A DNA stretch of 64,000 nt. Source: Polaromonas sp. AET17H-212. GTDB taxonomy: Bacteria > Pseudomonadota > Gammaproteobacteria > Burkholderiales > Burkholderiaceae_C. A program made the position numbers and the translations under genes. Of this stretch, positions 62,611-64,000 are shown piece by piece; within the stretch, counting starts at the first letter, position 1, and each line of letters opens with the position of its first letter. Under the pieces are notes generated by a model, which was given only the letters and a program-made list of their open reading frames with translations, was not told the origin of the DNA and made no database searches. The DNA lies in assembly GCF_002379085.1 (NCBI RefSeq), contig NZ_NBZW01000002.1:248001-312000 (forward strand), given 5' to 3'.

Positions 62611-64000
62611 GCTGGATGATCTTCCTCTTTATCGGTTGGGTCAGGATGCCGCACGGGCAGCGTGACGCGGAAACGGGTGCCTTTGCCGACTTCGGTTTCC
62701 ACATCGATACGCCCGTGATGCTTTTGCACGATGCCATAAGACAGCGACAGACCGAGGCCGGTGCCTTTGCCGATCGGCTTCGACGTATAAAAAGGATCGA
62801 AAATGCGCGACAGGCTCTCCTTGGGAATGCCTGAGCCGGTGTCGGCCACGTCAATCCAGACCTGCGGCCCTTCGCTTCCCGTGCTGATGGTGATCGTGCC
62901 GCGTTCCGGACCGATGGCATGCGCGGCGTTGACCACCAGATTCATCACCACCTGATTGATCTGCGAAGGCAGGCATTCCACGTCTGGAATGCTGCCGTAA
63001 TTGCGGATGATGTCGGCCTTGTACTTGGTCTCGTTGGTCACGATGTTCAGCGTCGAGTCGATGCCCTCATGCAGGTTGGCCCATTGCCATTCCTGGTTTG
63101 AATCGACGCGCGAGAAATCCTTCAGATCCTGCACAATTTTTCGGACCCGGACGATGCCTTCCTTGGATTCACGCATGAGGACCGGGATATCTTCCTTGAG
63201 GAAATCGAGCTCCACCTTTTCCCGCATGTTTTTGAGACTGTCGGCCACCGCAGGCGAGCTGACGTTCGGCTCCGCTTCCTCATAGGCGGCAAGCATCTCG
63301 AACAAGCTCTGAAGATAATTCTCCAGCGTGCCGAAGTTGGAAAAGATGTAGCCGACCGGGTTGTTGATTTCATGCGCCACACCGGCGGCGAGCTGGCCGA
63401 TGGACGCCAGCTTTTCGGATTGCACAAGTTGCTCCTGGGCCCGGGAATACTGGGCGTTCAATGCTGTCAGTTCTGCATTGCGGGCGTGCAGTTCGGTGTC
63501 GGTTTTTTCGCGCTGCCGGATGTCTTCCTCCAGCCGGCGATTGGCTTCGGCCAACTGGGCAGTGCGTTTTTCAACCAGCTGCTCAAGGTCAAGCTGCGTC
63601 CGGTGCGGGTCGATTTCCGCCAACTTTTTCTGGGTCACGTCCTGCATCACTTCCACGGCGCCGATCATCCTGCCTTGCAGGTCATGCAAGGGGGCGGCAG
63701 AAAAAAAGATCCACCGTCCATTGCCTTCAAGCTGAGGAAAAAAATCTTCAGCCTCCCAGGCGCCGGGAATGAATGGCGCGCACCTGAACTGACGCTGATA
63801 ATAAGTCTCTGCCATTTGTGCGACCTTGCCGTCAACAATCAGGTCGGCCAAGAGTGGGCGCTGCTCGGTGTAGAACGGCTGCCACTGATTGCGGGTGCCC
63901 ACCATTTCCGCCGACGACTTGCCAAATGCCAGTTCGCAAGCCTTGTTCCAGTGCGTGATCACATGATCCGCGTCAATCGCGAAAGCCGGCATCGGATTGC
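62607..64000 (-). CDS. PAS-domain histidine kinase (N-terminus beyond right edge)
   Basis: The visible 460 or so residues begin inside a PAS domain (NPMPAFAIDADHVITHWNKACE), and the frame continues past 64000. After the PAS comes a coiled coil, then HisKA with SIGQLAAGVAHEINNPVGYIFSNF and a HATPase domain (NQVVMNLVVNAAHAIG, DTGSGIP, GTGLGLSLSYGIVQKHHGRI). It overlaps the receiver-HD gene by four bases and is its likely phosphodonor. An ATG at 63992 lies inside the PAS domain and is probably not the real start. Confidence 0.87.
   Translation of the reverse strand, partial: NPMPAFAIDADHVITHWNKACELAFGKSSAEMVGTRNQWQPFYTEQRPLLADLIVDGKVAQMAETYYQRQFRCAPFIPGAWEAEDFFPQLEGNGRWIFFSAAPLHDLQGRMIGAVEVMQDVTQKKLAEIDPHRTQLDLEQLVEKRTAQLAEANRRLEEDIRQREKTDTELHARNAELTALNAQYSRAQEQLVQSEKLASIGQLAAGVAHEINNPVGYIFSNFGTLENYLQSLFEMLAAYEEAEPNVSSPAVADSLKNMREKVELDFLKEDIPVLMRESKEGIVRVRKIVQDLKDFSRVDSNQEWQWANLHEGIDSTLNIVTNETKYKADIIRNYGSIPDVECLPSQINQVVMNLVVNAAHAIGPERGTITISTGSEGPQVWIDVADTGSGIPKESLSRIFDPFYTSKPIGKGTGLGLSLSYGIVQKHHGRIDVETEVGKGTRFRVTLPVRHPDPTDKEEDHPA

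Overview
The window reads as a betaproteobacterial (Burkholderiales-like) chromosome: high GC, short intergenic gaps, ATGA-type gene overlaps, and protein families typical of Comamonadaceae and Oxalobacteraceae. It falls into three parts: an integrative conjugative element (ICE) with metabolic cargo, a scarred boundary zone, and a flagellar locus.

Positions 1-33112 carry the backbone of a Tn4371-like ICE, recognised by gene content and order: repA, parA, a small ribbon-helix-helix-like gene, a DUF2840 gene, traF, a DUF3363 relaxase, then traG, a CopG-like gene, trbB, C, D, E, J, an EexN/TrbK-like lipoprotein, trbL, F, G, I and a DUF2274 gene. No integrase is present; in this family it would lie left of position 1. 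Between relaxase and traG (about 5450-20820) sits a metabolic cargo. It begins with a broken ferritin-like gene. It then carries a divergently transcribed RamB/PrpR-type regulator and one collinear run: thioesterase, prpC, prpD, a prpB-like lyase, mmsA, acyl-CoA dehydrogenase, enoyl-CoA hydratase, 3-hydroxyisobutyryl-CoA hydrolase and mmsB. Together these could convert isobutyryl-CoA (from valine) to propionyl-CoA and then through the methylcitrate cycle to pyruvate and succinate. A metR/metE pair (cobalamin-independent methionine synthase) closes the cargo.

Positions 33113-37700 are a boundary zone rich in accessory DNA and scars: an ICE-type radC on the minus strand with its own terminator; a two-gene module resembling type IV toxin-antitoxin/AbiE systems (a PD-(D/E)XK-like plus winged-helix protein and a nucleotidyltransferase-like protein) behind a promoter with two direct operator-like repeats; two leftover pieces of what looks like a caspase-helicase gene; a five-copy heptamer repeat; a wrecked serine recombinase with its small companion ORF; an orphan sigma-28 promoter; and the 3' tip of a lost histidine kinase gene.

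From 37710 onward is host-type DNA. Two receiver-containing histidine kinases flank a single-domain response regulator. After about 0.5 kb with an IS66-like remnant, the flagellar locus runs flhB, flhA, flhF, flhG, fliA, motC, motD (plus strand), flgN, flgM, flgA (minus strand), then flgB to flgL (plus strand). FliA-type promoters are visible in front of flgM and flgKL. The window ends with a minus-strand signalling group: a response regulator, a receiver-HD protein with a degenerate HD-GYP site, and a PAS histidine kinase cut by the right edge.

The most unusual points are the complete acyl-CoA pathway carried as ICE cargo, the operator-controlled nuclease-like/NTase pair followed by a caspase-helicase scar, a FlhG that has lost its Walker A motif, and an HD-GYP protein that has lost its HD histidine. 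All calls come from reading the sequence; no database search was run.
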